64,000 nt of DNA, taken from Tiliqua scincoides. Lineage: Eukaryota > Chordata > Lepidosauria > Squamata > Scincidae. This document shows positions 24,201 through 33,063 of this stretch, one piece after another. How positions within the stretch are numbered: the first letter of the stretch is position 1; each line of letters opens with the position of its first letter. The notes below the pieces were generated by a model. The model was not told the origin of the DNA, searched no databases, and saw only the letters and a list, made by a program, of their open reading frames with translations. Location of the stretch: NCBI RefSeq assembly GCF_035046505.1, contig NC_089822.1, positions 109,447,307-109,511,306 of the forward strand, in the 5' to 3' direction. Both the position numbers and the translations under genes were made by a program.

Positions 24201-25633
24201 ACTATCCACATGACTGGAGATTATTTCCTGCACTAAAAGGAATCACATCACCCCTGATCTTAAGGGACATCTTTAGGCTATGTTGCAACATGCTGGCACC
24301 TTGAATATATTGCTGGAGAATTGTCAATATGCACGATCCAGCTTACACTTCCTAGGTGGAAGAATGATGGACCATATATGAAAACTAGTCCCAAAAGTTC
24401 TAAAATTTTCTCCTCAAATGAGTTTTGAGCAAGACTCTTTCAGGGTGAAGACAATTTTGGAACAGTAAGTGGCAATTCTTGCATTCAGATCAAAATGTCC
24501 CTTTCTTGTCCAGGGTTGCAGGGGGTAATTCTGCAAGACTAAAGCAAAACCAAGCTGTGTACAAAGATGGTTATCCTCCCCCCCCCCCCGCTGTTTTAAG
24601 TGTTCCCCTCCCTTTTTAAAAGCAAGTCTGTAAGTGGTACTTTCAAACATTAAAAAAAATGACATCCCACCTGAATGATGAGGGAGGGGCAAGTCAGCTG
24701 AGCCAGCATTTCATTTGCTGACATGCATGCCTGTCATTTTGATTGCAAAATCAAGCTCACCCCAAGGCTCAAGGATGTGCTCTGAGCTCCATGTGATGCT
24801 GTGTCTGCCTCCACTCTCACGGTAATGCTGTTCCTACTTCCTTGAGTGGTGGAAGATTTTTCAGGGCTTAGGATCGTTGACTAAATATGGTTCCAGATTT
24901 TAAATCCTGGTAATCTGAGGCATTTCTTTGCAAATTGGGGAGCTTAATGAGATTGCTCCAGCTGATTTTATTTAATGATGAAATAAAAATGGCTGCAGAC
25001 ATGTGACCAGAAACTTCAAATTCTGCTTTCCATATAGAAGATGACAATATGTCTGCTAACACTGATTCTGTTCAGAAATCATCTGGTGGGAATAGTAAAG
25101 GAATGGGCATATAAAGAGGATACCCATGGAGGAGAGGGCAAGCCATAATGGAGGGCTGGCTAGCCATGTGGAGTAGCAAGGACCCCCCCCCCTTTGGGGT
25201 TGTTGCTCCCTCCATCCTTCCACACTCAGCAGAAAATTACCTGGATGTTTTCAAGCATATCTTCACAGAAGATAAGCCATATAGGTCTATACTGGGTTCT
25301 TTTTTAAATTCAGATTCTCCTCCAGAACTCCTTTATAAATTCTGCATAGGCAGATTAATGAAAAAGCAAGAATGAATGCCCCAGGGGATATTGATCAGGC
25401 TCTGTGTGAGCTCTTATGCCACACAACCTATGAGTCAGACTATGTAAGTGTATGGGAAATGTTACTGTTTCAGGGAGAGACAGAGATATGGTAAAACAGC
25501 ACTCAAGGTGTTTCAATGAATCCCAGGGAGTCTTGTGTAAGACACTAAACTGTCTTGTTCTCTCCTTCCTTAGCTGGCTGCCATGGCTGTCTCCTTGATG
25601 CTGTTTAGTCAGATTAAGACTACAAGTTCCTGA
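11929..25633 (+). CDS. TSPAN16: Tetraspanin, TSPAN16 by synteny (TSPAN1-like), seven coding exons
   Basis: Tetraspanins are four-pass membrane proteins that organise membrane microdomains and partner receptors. Coding exons: 11929-11985, 12740-12946, 16285-16359, 18848-18955, 21089-21217, 23871-23954 and 25574-25633. All junctions are phase 0 with AG/GT sites, giving 239 aa, normal for the family. It starts MGCFTFLK. TM1 spans exons 1-2, TM2 (VGYLCIGIGCFLLLMGFLG) ends in exon 2, and exon 3 is TM3. The large loop has CCG, a second CC, two more Cys (six in all) and two N-glycosylation sites (NYT, NST). TM4 runs from VGGVALGIG to the end. I chose this ATG because a tetraspanin N-terminus with a juxtamembrane Cys starts here; an in-frame ATG at 11872 is separated by an acceptor-like site ending at 11918. 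The loop resembles TSPAN1 and TSPAN16; the adjacent convergent RAB3D favours TSPAN16. Confidence 0.9.
12740..12946 (+). CDS. TSPAN16: Tetraspanin coding exon 2
   Basis: Sixty-nine codons, acceptor cacacag and donor GTAGGT. It encodes the end of TM1 (LGGAAVLGVGIW), the small extracellular loop and TM2. The GFLGCWGAMKESKC block is the conserved tetraspanin TM2/inner-loop signature. Confidence 0.93.
13195..13462 (+). mobile_element. 'GGCTGGTCC'-family inverted-repeat element (copy 2)
   Basis: It lies in tetraspanin intron 2. The inner block 'ggtcagcccaagac' and the end 'ggccagctggccctg' match the family seen at 9086-9390. The two ends are loosely inverted. It has no transposase. Confidence 0.5.
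14166..14260 (-). mobile_element. GCAATCC-family short inverted-repeat element
   Basis: A diverged copy with 'gaataagctccactgaataaaatgag'-type paired centre and 'caattgcac' end. Confidence 0.5.
15129..15297 (+). mobile_element. tRNA-derived SINE with CR1-like tail
   Basis: It starts with a tRNA-like A box (ggctcagttagctcaaagac), and a B-box-like 'ggttctgtccc' follows about 50 bases later. The 3' part ends in 'cagtatatataaggca', the tail type shared by squamate tRNA SINEs and CR1-like LINEs. It lies in tetraspanin intron 2. Confidence 0.65.
15416..15561 (-). mobile_element. 5S rRNA-derived SINE with 12-bp target duplication
   Basis: Read on the minus strand, about 105 bases match vertebrate 5S rRNA from 'gcccgatctcatctgatctc' through 'agctaagcagggtc' (box A), 'ggatgggagac' (intermediate element) and 'ctgggaatac' (box C) to 'gctgtaggctt'. 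The first dozen bases of 5S are lost or changed. A 33-base tail beginning ataccatag follows and is identical to the 3' end of the LINE at 40285-44196. The 12-bp sequence ggaatcctctaa flanks both sides (15404-15415 and 15562-15573). It is a retrotransposed SINE and not a 5S gene. Confidence 0.92.
16285..16359 (+). CDS. TSPAN16: Tetraspanin coding exon 3
   Basis: Twenty-five codons (75 bp, a typical length for this tetraspanin exon), acceptor tttccag and donor GTAAGT. It encodes TM3 (FFVVVLIVFIVEVSGAVVVL), including the conserved acidic residue in the membrane. Confidence 0.93.
16558..16699 (+). mobile_element. GGGC-CAATCC MITE, long form (Harbinger-like)
   Basis: The terminal inverted repeats are gggcctaatcctatccaac at the left and, at the right, the inverse ending ggttggaccc. 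The 3-bp flanks are TTA and TAA. The inner inverted block 'cagcaccggtgca' pairs with 'tgcaccggcactgg'. It lies in intron 3, about 200 bp after exon 3. Confidence 0.7.
18240..18282. repeat. (CA)n microsatellite
   Basis: A nearly pure CA run of about 40 bases in tetraspanin intron 3. Confidence 0.95.
18687..18776 (+). mobile_element. GCAATCC-family short inverted-repeat element before exon 4
   Basis: Inverted ends gggcacaatcctaacc and ggttaggattgcagcc, with the paired centre 'tactcagaagtaagt'. The flanking trinucleotide TAC is repeated on both sides. It ends 71 bp upstream of tetraspanin exon 4. Confidence 0.75.
18848..18955 (+). CDS. TSPAN16: Tetraspanin coding exon 4
   Basis: Thirty-six codons beginning ADIFIDYLKNWALK and ending IWDTTMRE, the first helices of the large extracellular loop. 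The acceptor is aatccag and the donor GTGACA is weaker than the others. The phase matches exons 3 and 5. A GCAATCC-family element ends 71 bp upstream. Confidence 0.88.
19193..19262. repeat. AT-rich imperfect tandem repeat
   Basis: Repeated units built from 'atatatttgatttgctat' and 'atatatttgctatttgct' in intron 4. Confidence 0.7.
20805..20990 (+). mobile_element. 'GGCTGGTCC'-family element (copy 3, partial)
   Basis: It contains 'ggtcagcccagaccctcctggca', 'gcaacataccaaatgca' and the GA-rich middle typical of the family. It ends about 100 bp upstream of tetraspanin exon 5. Confidence 0.45.
21089..21217 (+). CDS. TSPAN16: Tetraspanin coding exon 5
   Basis: Forty-three codons starting LSCCGFHNYTDF, the diagnostic CCG motif. 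A second Cys pair (AACCK) and a fifth Cys (KEC) follow. Acceptor gttctag, donor GTAACT. Both N-glycosylation sequons (NYT, NST) lie here. Confidence 0.93.
21247..21331 (+). mobile_element. GCAATCC-family short inverted-repeat element after exon 5
   Basis: Inverted ends 'tgcaatccgatgca' and 'ggattgcagcc', with the middle 'ctcagaagtaag'. It starts 29 bp after exon 5. Confidence 0.7.
21636..22475 (-). mobile_element. CR1-like LINE, 3' end with C-terminal ORF2
   Basis: Read on the minus strand, two open segments carry hallmarks of the end of CR1/L2-class ORF2. The upstream one has MVRPHLEYCVQFWSPH and KDIVEMEKVQK. The downstream one has LPYKERLRRLGLFSLEKRRL, TRGHPLKL and FFTQHAVVLWNSLPQDVV. The 3' tail then runs to 'ggcctgatccagaggggccgttcttatgtt', a common squamate LINE end. 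The two segments are in different frames, so the copy is not functional. It is 5'-truncated and lies in intron 5. Confidence 0.9.
22555..22865 (-). mobile_element. CR1-like LINE 3' fragment, older copy
   Basis: This repeats the order of the preceding LINE 3' end ('cccatctagtccagcttcctgtatctcaca', 'gcttgtaacc', 'atcctgtggcaag') with more differences. It is an older copy of the same or a related family. Confidence 0.8.
23266..23353 (-). mobile_element. GCAATCC-family short inverted-repeat element
   Basis: Ends 'ggctgcaatcctgtgcatg' and 'catgcatagtattgggc', with the centre 'gggagtaagttccactgaactcaatgag'-like. It lies in intron 5. Confidence 0.75.
23530..23619 (+). mobile_element. GCAATCC-family short inverted-repeat element
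   Basis: Centre 'tactcagaagtaagtccta' and end 'gtgcacagctttgcagtc'. It lies in intron 5, about 180 bp from the previous copy and in the opposite orientation. Confidence 0.65.
23871..23954 (+). CDS. TSPAN16: Tetraspanin coding exon 6
   Basis: Twenty-eight codons from GCLLKVQTF to GIGVLE. They supply the last loop Cys and the first part of TM4. Acceptor tttgcag, donor GTAAAT. Confidence 0.92.
25574..25633 (+). CDS. TSPAN16: Tetraspanin coding exon 7 (terminal)
   Basis: Nineteen codons plus TGA, starting LAAMAVSLMLF, which finishes TM4 and leaves a short cytoplasmic tail. The acceptor is ccttccttag. Confidence 0.9.
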   Translation: MAAMAVSLMLFSQIKTTSS

Positions 25634-25883
25634 AGGAAGGTGTTTTGCTTCTACTGACAATCTCTGCACTGGCACTGAAAGAGGCCTGCCATCAGAACAT
25701 CCTTATTCACTGATCAAATGAGGGTATTACCTTTTTCTGGATCAGCACGGTTAGGAGCTCTTGCTCTTCTTCACTCATTATCAGTAATTAAATCACAATC
25801 ATTTTTAAAATTCCATTATTTAAAAATAGTACCTATTCAATAGCTTATGCTTTCTCTTGACAAGGCAACTTGAAAACACAGAA

Positions 25884-25889
25884 AATAAA
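25884..25889 (+). terminator. TSPAN16: Candidate poly(A) signal of the tetraspanin gene
   Basis: An AATAAA lies about 250 bp after the stop codon, followed by a GT-rich stretch (ctgttgagttgtgtatc) suitable for cleavage-factor binding. Confidence 0.6.
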
Positions 25890-26030
25890 CCTGTTGAGTT
25901 GTGTATCTTCCACTCCTTTCCCTTTGCAGGAGGATTTATCCAGGGCAGTTTTTACAGGGTTAGGTTCCTTTGGGCACACTGAAGACGCATCTTTGTAACA
26001 ACACTTATTGCCAAGCATAATGGCTTACAC

Positions 26031-26113
26031 CACAATGCTGTACCTGATTACTCAGAAGTAAGTCTCACTGTATTCAGTGAGACTTGTTCTCAGGTGTTTA
26101 GGATTGCAGGCTT
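26031..26113 (+). mobile_element. GCAATCC-family short inverted-repeat element
   Basis: Contains 'ttactcagaagtaagtctcact' and ends 'aggattgcaggc'. It sits about 140 bp after the candidate poly(A) signal of the tetraspanin gene. Confidence 0.65.
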
Positions 26114-26144
26114 AGTGGGCATTTTGGGAGTGCAGAAGCCAGGG

Positions 26145-26345
26145 CTGCCCAAGTCCTTTTCACACTGTCACCTCTTACATGGTGATGTGCCAGTCCCTGC
26201 TTCTCCTGCTCTCTGGATGGAAAGAGAGAAACAGAGTGGAAGAGGAAGTGTGGAAGAGAGTAGAATGGTATGGTCTCTAGCCCAAGCCCACCACTCTCTT
26301 CTCCTCCATACTTCTCAGTAATACCCACCCTGGCAAGGTGGGCAT
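26145..26345 (+). mobile_element. 'GGCTGGTCC'-family element (copy 4, partial)
   Basis: Contains 'cagggctgcccaagtcc', 'atggtgatgtgccagtccctg' and the GA-rich middle with 'gtggaagaggaagtgtgg' shared with the copy at 20805-20990. Confidence 0.45.
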
Positions 26346-27214
26346 GACTCAAGGTACATACCACATGGGAACATGACTTGTGTGGATCTGTTCTTCTGAT
26401 ATAGTAGGGGCGTTCTTGTTTTTACTGAGTAACTGCTAGGGCTCTAAGCTTTAATCAGCTTAATTGATAGTCAGCCCTGGCTTTAGATGATTCAACAGTG
26501 GCAGCCAATTTTAAGCAGCGAGACTGTGAGTTAAAGATAGATGTGTTTATTTTGTTGAGACTGTTTTGATTCTGCCAGAGACCAGCTGCCATTTCCAGAA
26601 AAGTAGCTCAAGGACCTTATTCTTTGATCATGGCTGCAGTCAGAAAAGGACTTTGGCTAAATTTTGCAGAGATAGGAATGAGGCAGGAATGCATGGGAGA
26701 ATGACTGATCAGGACTGAAGCACAGTGGGAAGAAGCTGGAACACAAAGGACGGAAGACAGACAACTTTACTGCCTCCATAAACAACCTTAGCAGGGACAG
26801 GTTCCCTTGGATAGAACAAACTTCCCAGAACATGCAGTTCTCACAAAACCAATATGATCGGAAAACCGAGGACCCGTGCAAGAAGGACAGAAACATACTG
26901 GCCACCTGCACTTTTGATAACACGGTGCTGCTCTTTGTCTTGATACCACCCAAAGCTAGATATTATGGAGAAGTGGAAAATTCTAGTTCATGTCAACCCC
27001 AGACCAAGTGATAGGAGGTTAAAGTAGAGGAGGAGCCTTGAGAACAGAGCCTGTTCCACGGGGAAGAACAAACTGCCCCAGACAAGGAGGTAAAAGATGA
27101 ACCCAGAGAATGGATGGGGCTTCTTCTACTGCATCTTCTGCTTCAGCATCATCTGTGCACTTCTTCCTGCATCCAGAGTGAGGAACAAAGAACTGGCTCT
27201 GTCAAGCTACTTTA
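26346..27214. other. No gene recognised
   Basis: Intergenic stretch between the convergent genes. I see no repeat family or exon that I can name. Confidence 0.4.
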
Positions 27215-27545
27215 CTCGGTGTGGCCAAACTTGCTTAACATAAGGAGTCCCATATGATAAACTTCAGATATTTGAGAGCTACAATACATAAGAAGCATTT
27301 AAATTCTTAAATATATTTACTCACTATGAACATTAAACTTATGTTTTAATTCAGTGAACGCTCTGATATTATTCTCTATCTCTAATTATATACTGAGTAT
27401 ATAATTTTAAACCTTGAAAATTTCTTTTTCTACTTTTTATATTAATAATGAAAAAAAAAACCAGCCAACATATTTCTGAGAACTGCACATTATATGTCAA
27501 AGAGCTGAGTGTGGCTCGTGAGCTGCAGTTTGGCCACCCCTATTC
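27215..27545. mobile_element. hAT-like MITE, AT-rich and old
   Basis: The left part reads 'tgtggccaaacttgcttaaca' and the right end 'gtttggccacccct', loosely inverted and of the 'cagggg...cccctg' hAT type. The centre is AT-rich. No target duplication could be fixed. Confidence 0.5.
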
Positions 27546-27965
27546 TATACTATTTTCACATGATATAATGAATAAACCTTTTCTTTGGTTTTTTTCTTAT
27601 TTCACTGACTGGAGCTATCTCCTCCTGAGAGAGGAAGAAGATCCTGGTACAGGGGTAAGGACTAGGGAAGCCAGATCACCTTCCTTGGTCCCTCCCTTCT
27701 GTGAATTAGGACACTCTGGCCTGGGATTACATATTGATCTCTGACAAGTCTGATGTGTCCCTGTAAGAGAAAATGGAAAAAAGGAAAAAGATGGTTCACC
27801 TTCAAACAACATAGGAGCTTTTATTATTTAAATTGTAAATTCTTTCTCCCTTCAGAATTTCAAAAAGATATTTGTACTGATGCTTTGTTAATACGGACAT
27901 TTATTTAGCCAGTGAAAATATAGCTAATTAATCATCAACATGTTCTTTAATCAATTTACAGCCAT

Positions 27966-28039
27966 TCAGTGCACCTCTATGTATGTTTACTCATAAATAA
28001 GTCTCCTCAGGGACAGGAAATGAGCACAGGATTGCAGCC
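27966..28039 (+). mobile_element. GCAATCC-family short inverted-repeat element
   Basis: Diverged copy with 'tttactcataaataagtctcc' and the end 'cacaggattgcagcc'. Confidence 0.55.
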
Positions 28040-29435
28040 TTACCCATTCACACATGGTATCAACCTGCACACATTACAATCCATGCAAACTACACCTGTG
28101 CTACTATTAGAAAGCAAGAAGTATTCTAAAAGCAGAGCTAAACCCTGCACTACAGGAAAGGTAACCTTCTGTTGTATTATATTGTATTAAATGTATTGTC
28201 AAAGAATTAAACATGACTTTCTTGAACATACCCCATTTAGAGGTGAGAAACATGACACAAAAAACCAAGAGACCATGTATTTGTCTCTCACACAGAGAGC
28301 TTGGCACCTACACACCTTTTCCTGGCTTTCACATGCACACAGCTGTTAACCTGTGACTCCAACCAAAGAGTCTGGTTCAAATCCCCTCCTTTCCAGTCTC
28401 CCAGCAGACAGCTGGGCACTTCCACACCACCAGCAGCTGAGACAGCCTTAAGCCAACTCTGACCATATAGAATCTCTCCCCTATTACCTGAACTGCCTGC
28501 CTTCCTGGCAGATACTCCTGAGTTGTCCACAGCTCCAGGCTGCCTATCTGCCCAGGCTTGGGGCAGCTGCAGAAGAGCTGTCCTGGTTTACAGAAGGGAT
28601 GGGGCCACTGCTGAAGAGCACGGCAGCTTGGCACAGTAGTGCATGGGCAGTGATTTGAAGCTTTGTGTATGTGATAGTGATTTCATCTTCATCTCAGACA
28701 GGAATGTATCCAATGTGCACTGTGCACACAATTTTATATATTATTTCTGCTCTTTATATGAAATGAACTGACAACATACCAGTGGCTTTTATGCACACAT
28801 GCATGCACACTCAGATTTTTTTTTTTTCCAGTTGGTTGGCAATCGTTTTGGTAATATCAACCCTGGGCAGTACTGATAGTTAATTATCATTAGTCAGTGA
28901 TAACCAGGCAATCAAAGGGAGCACTACCAGGAGAGGAGGATCCTGAGAGACTCAAAAAAGGTGACTTCTGTCTCATGAGCTTGACTGCTTCCTTTCAAGT
29001 TGGAACTGGTTTTCATAGGCCTGCCAAGGTAGCAGAAGTGTCTTTATGAGGAACTCACAGGGAAGTCCTGCTTGACACATATCTGGCTTGAAAGGAATGT
29101 TGGTTTTCAGGTTCACAAGTGACATCTGAAATAGGAGGTTCTTCACTTTCTGAACATGCAGGGCCCATGCCCTTCAACCCTTGACCAAAGAGTCCTTTTG
29201 TATTTAAAACAGCATCAAACAGCAGCTAGAAGGGTGGGTTGGGTCAAGGCAAGAATGGCAAAGCAGGCTATCTTACAGAAATTCACAACCACCATGGTTT
29301 GTCCCAATGATCACAATAGTCAAGGATTCTAGCACTTCTGTTGCACATAACATATGATGTGTTGGGCCCTTCTTTGGGCAAAATGTACGTAGGTGAGGGA
29401 AGTTCATACACAAGAATGGCTACAGGTTTTTTTCT
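28040..29435. other. No gene recognised
   Basis: Intergenic. Minus-strand open frames at 28288-28634 have no recognisable domain. Confidence 0.4.
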
Positions 29436-29441
29436 GACTCA

Positions 29442-29529
29442 GTGCAGTCCTATGCTTGTCTACTCAGTCGTAAGTCCCATTGTGTTCAATGAGCCTTGCT
29501 CCCAGGAAAGTGCACATAGGATTGTAGCC
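29442..29529 (+). mobile_element. GCAATCC-family short inverted-repeat element
   Basis: 'tgcagtcctatgcttgtctactcag', a paired 'gtaagtcccattgtgttcaatgagcc' centre, and the end 'cataggattgtagcc'. Confidence 0.7.
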
Positions 29530-32380
29530 TTAGAGACGTCTCTAGCCCACCCAAGCAAGAAAGAAAGAGAGATCTACCAAGCAATCTCTCCCTGTAGCTT
29601 TCATTGACAGGTAAAGACCTTTACAAAATAAATCCAAAGCTTTCTCTAATCACAGATGATTTACAGAGCCTGATTTTATATTGACTATTCCAAATGTCTT
29701 CTATTATTGCTGTTATTAGTTATTTTGTTTTTAATTACAGTTCCTTTTAAATTTAATGATAGGGTTTAATTGTCTGTTTCAAGTAGGTTTTAATGTAGAA
29801 AAGCAATAATTCAATCAATCAATCCTACAGCCGAGACAACCACCCTGCAACTCTGCAGCCCATGGAGCGATTCACACAAAATGCGTATTTCTTTCATGAG
29901 GTGGTATCAACATAAGTTGAAGTGGAGTCATTTTCAGCAGTGTGTTGATGCCCAGATCACACTCACCTCTCAGCTTATTTTTCAAAGCATTTCCTAAACA
30001 CCGGGAAATGTAACCTTGATGTATATTGCTGGAGTCACAAGACTGAGCTAACATAAAACTCATGATGAAAACATCATCTTGTGTTGGCTTGAGCACTGTG
30101 GCCATGATCTGCAAAGCCCGATTTGAAAGATTCAGATTTGGATGGAGCCCAGCATGTTTAGTATGCTCAGTCACTGCAGAACAACCAACTTCTGGAACAA
30201 ATAGGTTCTTAAATACACATATTTAAAGTCTCACCTAGTTTTTTCTCACTTTCAGCTTGAATTCGCCTCTGACTCATCAAGAATAAAACTGTGGACAAAG
30301 CAGTGCATCCAAAGAAAGCAATGACTAAGTCCCACTGAAATGGATGGGATTTAAGGTAACCATAATATAATTTGTATCCAAAGAAAGTCAGTCATGACAA
30401 AGGCTTGTTGAAATCAGTAAGGCAACTCAAAGAAGATTACACCATAAATCCAAGTCTGGCACACAGTGATTTAAAGGGGGAGGGTACAGGAAACAGTTTT
30501 CACAGAAAAATATTTGTGGGTTTCAAAGCTCCATAACCCAATTTGGATGCTTGCCTGGCAGATCGATACCGTTGCATCGTGGAAGAGCAAAAGCAACACA
30601 TCCCTCTCTTCCATCAAGCACCTTAAATAATACATAAGGCACTACCGCTTGACACACAAACCCCCCCCCCCCGCGCATCCAAGCAGCAGAGCATAAAAGT
30701 GTAGCCAAGGAATTGCTGAAATTTGCATTTTAGGGTCTGAAACCCGAACTTCAGATTCCCAGAAGTCTTGGGAGCAGGTGCTTCCTCCAGGAGGGTGAAA
30801 CAGTCCACACCCAACGGACCTATCTCTGCTCCTTCGGTCCTCTTTTCAGATAATGAGGGCACAGTTGTCTCTGCAGCCACTATAAGAGCAGGAGAGTGAG
30901 GCAAAAGGGCATACTAGGGCACACCAGAAGCGGCAGTTCCTTAGCAGATACTCTTCCTTAGTCTCCTGCTCTACATGTTTCCCTTGGATCCTGAATTCTT
31001 TGGGATATTATTATGTTGTTGGAATGGAGCAGTCACTCAGAGAAAAATGAGGTGACTGTAGGACTGCAGGTCGGACAGGTCAAAGAGGTAGACTGCAAGG
31101 AGGTTGAATAGCGCATATTGATTGGAACTTAACAGCTGAGTCTTTGGCTGAAGGTCTCAAGTCTACTATAATGGGAGGCTGGCAGCAACACCATGCTGGA
31201 AAGACACATGAAAAGGCATGGCTAACCCTAGTTCACAGCTTTCACAGCCTATTTCACATAGGCTTTTCTGTGTCCATGTGTGCCACAGTCTCTGCTGCCT
31301 CAACCACAGGTGGCGCAGGTTGGCTATCCATGGCCCAAATGGTAAGGAACTAGTTATTAGCAGCCCAATTCACATGTTTCTGCAGTACAGTTCCATGTGG
31401 CTGGGATCCCAAACCACAGCAATAACACATAGAACCTCACAGATCTGGTGGATGACATGGTCACTTCTCACACCTGTGCTCCAGGGAACCCAGTTTGAAG
31501 TTCTGAGCATGTGGCAGCAGCAGCCATGCCACAGGAGTACACATGAAGAAGGCCTGAAAAGTGGCATATTCCAGTGAAGGATGCAAAGAGCTTGCAGAAA
31601 GTTTTCTCTTTCAGGAGCTGTCCTGAATAAACAAAACTGCTGATCCTCTAGAGAAGGATTGGCTCTTCATTAAGGATTAGCATAAGCTCTTTCTCAACAA
31701 CAGTTTGAAACTAGAATGACTGACTTGGAAAGGATTCAGGATTTATTTCGGTGACTTACCCAACAGTCTACTCCACTACCCTTCCCACCACCCCACCCTG
31801 ACAGATAAAAGAAATTGGGCCAAGTAATGGTGGTGATGCAAAGACCCAAGGATTTGAGCCCATCTGACCTGAAGTTGAGTTCACTACAACCTCAGATATG
31901 AAGATCAGCTAAACTCAGAGCATGAGCTTGAATTCAGGTTGAAACCAGGTTAAAGTTGTCCTTCTGGTTAAGCTTCTTGTCCAACCATGAATTCATAAGA
32001 GGTACACAAGCCAGCTGATACACAAGCCAGTCTCCCTAAAGCTAGCAGAGTGAGCAATTCGGGCCAGCTCTTTATTTTGAGACACACTTTGGAAAAGGAA
32101 AGAAGAGACAGAAAGCACTTGCTAGAAAAATGAGTTTTAGCTTGAAAGAGCAAAAGCTTGGGGTGCCTCGATGCCACTCATCACTTTGGAAAGAAGCACT
32201 AGGCCCAGCTGTCTGCCTTTCCCCTCTTGTATACATAACACTATCACAATTTCTGATCATCGCACTGTGAACAATGCTGAAGAGGCCTCTGCAGTGCCCA
32301 CTCTCACATATCTCTAGTGTTGTTCCTCACACATTCATCACTTTAAAGCTCAGAGAATCAGCATACCCATCATCAAACTG
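29530..32380. other. No gene recognised between the convergent genes
   Basis: About 2.8 kb with no nameable element. It includes a C-run at 30660-30673. A 100-codon minus-strand frame (29872-30174) has a faint histone-H2B-like phrase but no sustained similarity that I could defend. Confidence 0.35.
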
Positions 32381-32388
32381 CCATTAGA

Positions 32389-32394
32389 TTTATT
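32389..32394 (-). terminator. RAB3D: Candidate poly(A) signal of RAB3D
   Basis: AATAAA on the minus strand, about 480 bp after the RAB3D stop codon, within 'aataataaatct'. This implies a 3' UTR of about half a kilobase. Confidence 0.55.
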
Positions 32395-32872
32395 ATTATT
32401 TTTTTAAATAGTGGAGAAGCTCACACAAGGTTGAAGTTGGCAAAACGAAAAACTGGCCTTACAGTCTCCGAGTCGTCCAGAAACAAAGTCAGATTACTTG
32501 GCACTGTAAAGGGCTAAAGTTCCACTGGAGCCTCAAAAGAGGGGTTGGGGAAGTTCTCCACTGTCCCAGAGCTGGGTCCAAACTGCCTGGGTTGCAAAGA
32601 GAGGTTGTATGCTGGAGTGAGTGAATGATTGTGTGTGTGTGTGAGAGAGAGAAAACATGCGGCTCTGCTAAAAAAAGGGGGGGCAACCATGCTACAGGGG
32701 AAAGAAAAGGGGCACCAGGCAACTGGCACATGCTGTCAGAGGGAAAACAGGCATAACCCAGGGCAGATCAGCCAACCAGCAGTCAGGTAAGATGCACAAC
32801 TGCTGAGCTTTCTCCCCAACTTATGTAGGACAATGAAGAGCTGAATGGTCCGAAGAGTGGGCAAAGTCCCAT

Positions 32873-33063
32873 TTAGCAGGAGCAACTGCTGGACTGCGCA
32901 GGTGGGGTCTCATTCAGCGCTGTGTTCTTGTGGTTGTTGCTGGTCATGCCGGGGCTGGCATCCAGGCTCTCATTCATCTTCTCACAGATTATGTCCACCA
33001 AGCGCTCAAAGACCTGCTTGACGTTGATGTTGTCCTTGGCACTGGCCTCAAAAAATTCAAACC
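32873..33063 (-). CDS. RAB3D: RAB3D coding exon 4 (terminal)
   Basis: 191 bp with acceptor ccccag. It runs from [10 protein letters not shown] through [20 protein letters not shown] and the divergent tail to SSSCSC and TAA. It contains the G5 SAK motif and the prenylation signal. Confidence 0.95.

Noticed and set aside
29872-30174. Histone H2B-like pseudogene on the minus strand
   Set aside because: Only a short phrase (LHPNLNLSNRALQIM) is reminiscent of the H2B alpha-2 region. The rest does not follow the histone fold and I cannot support it.
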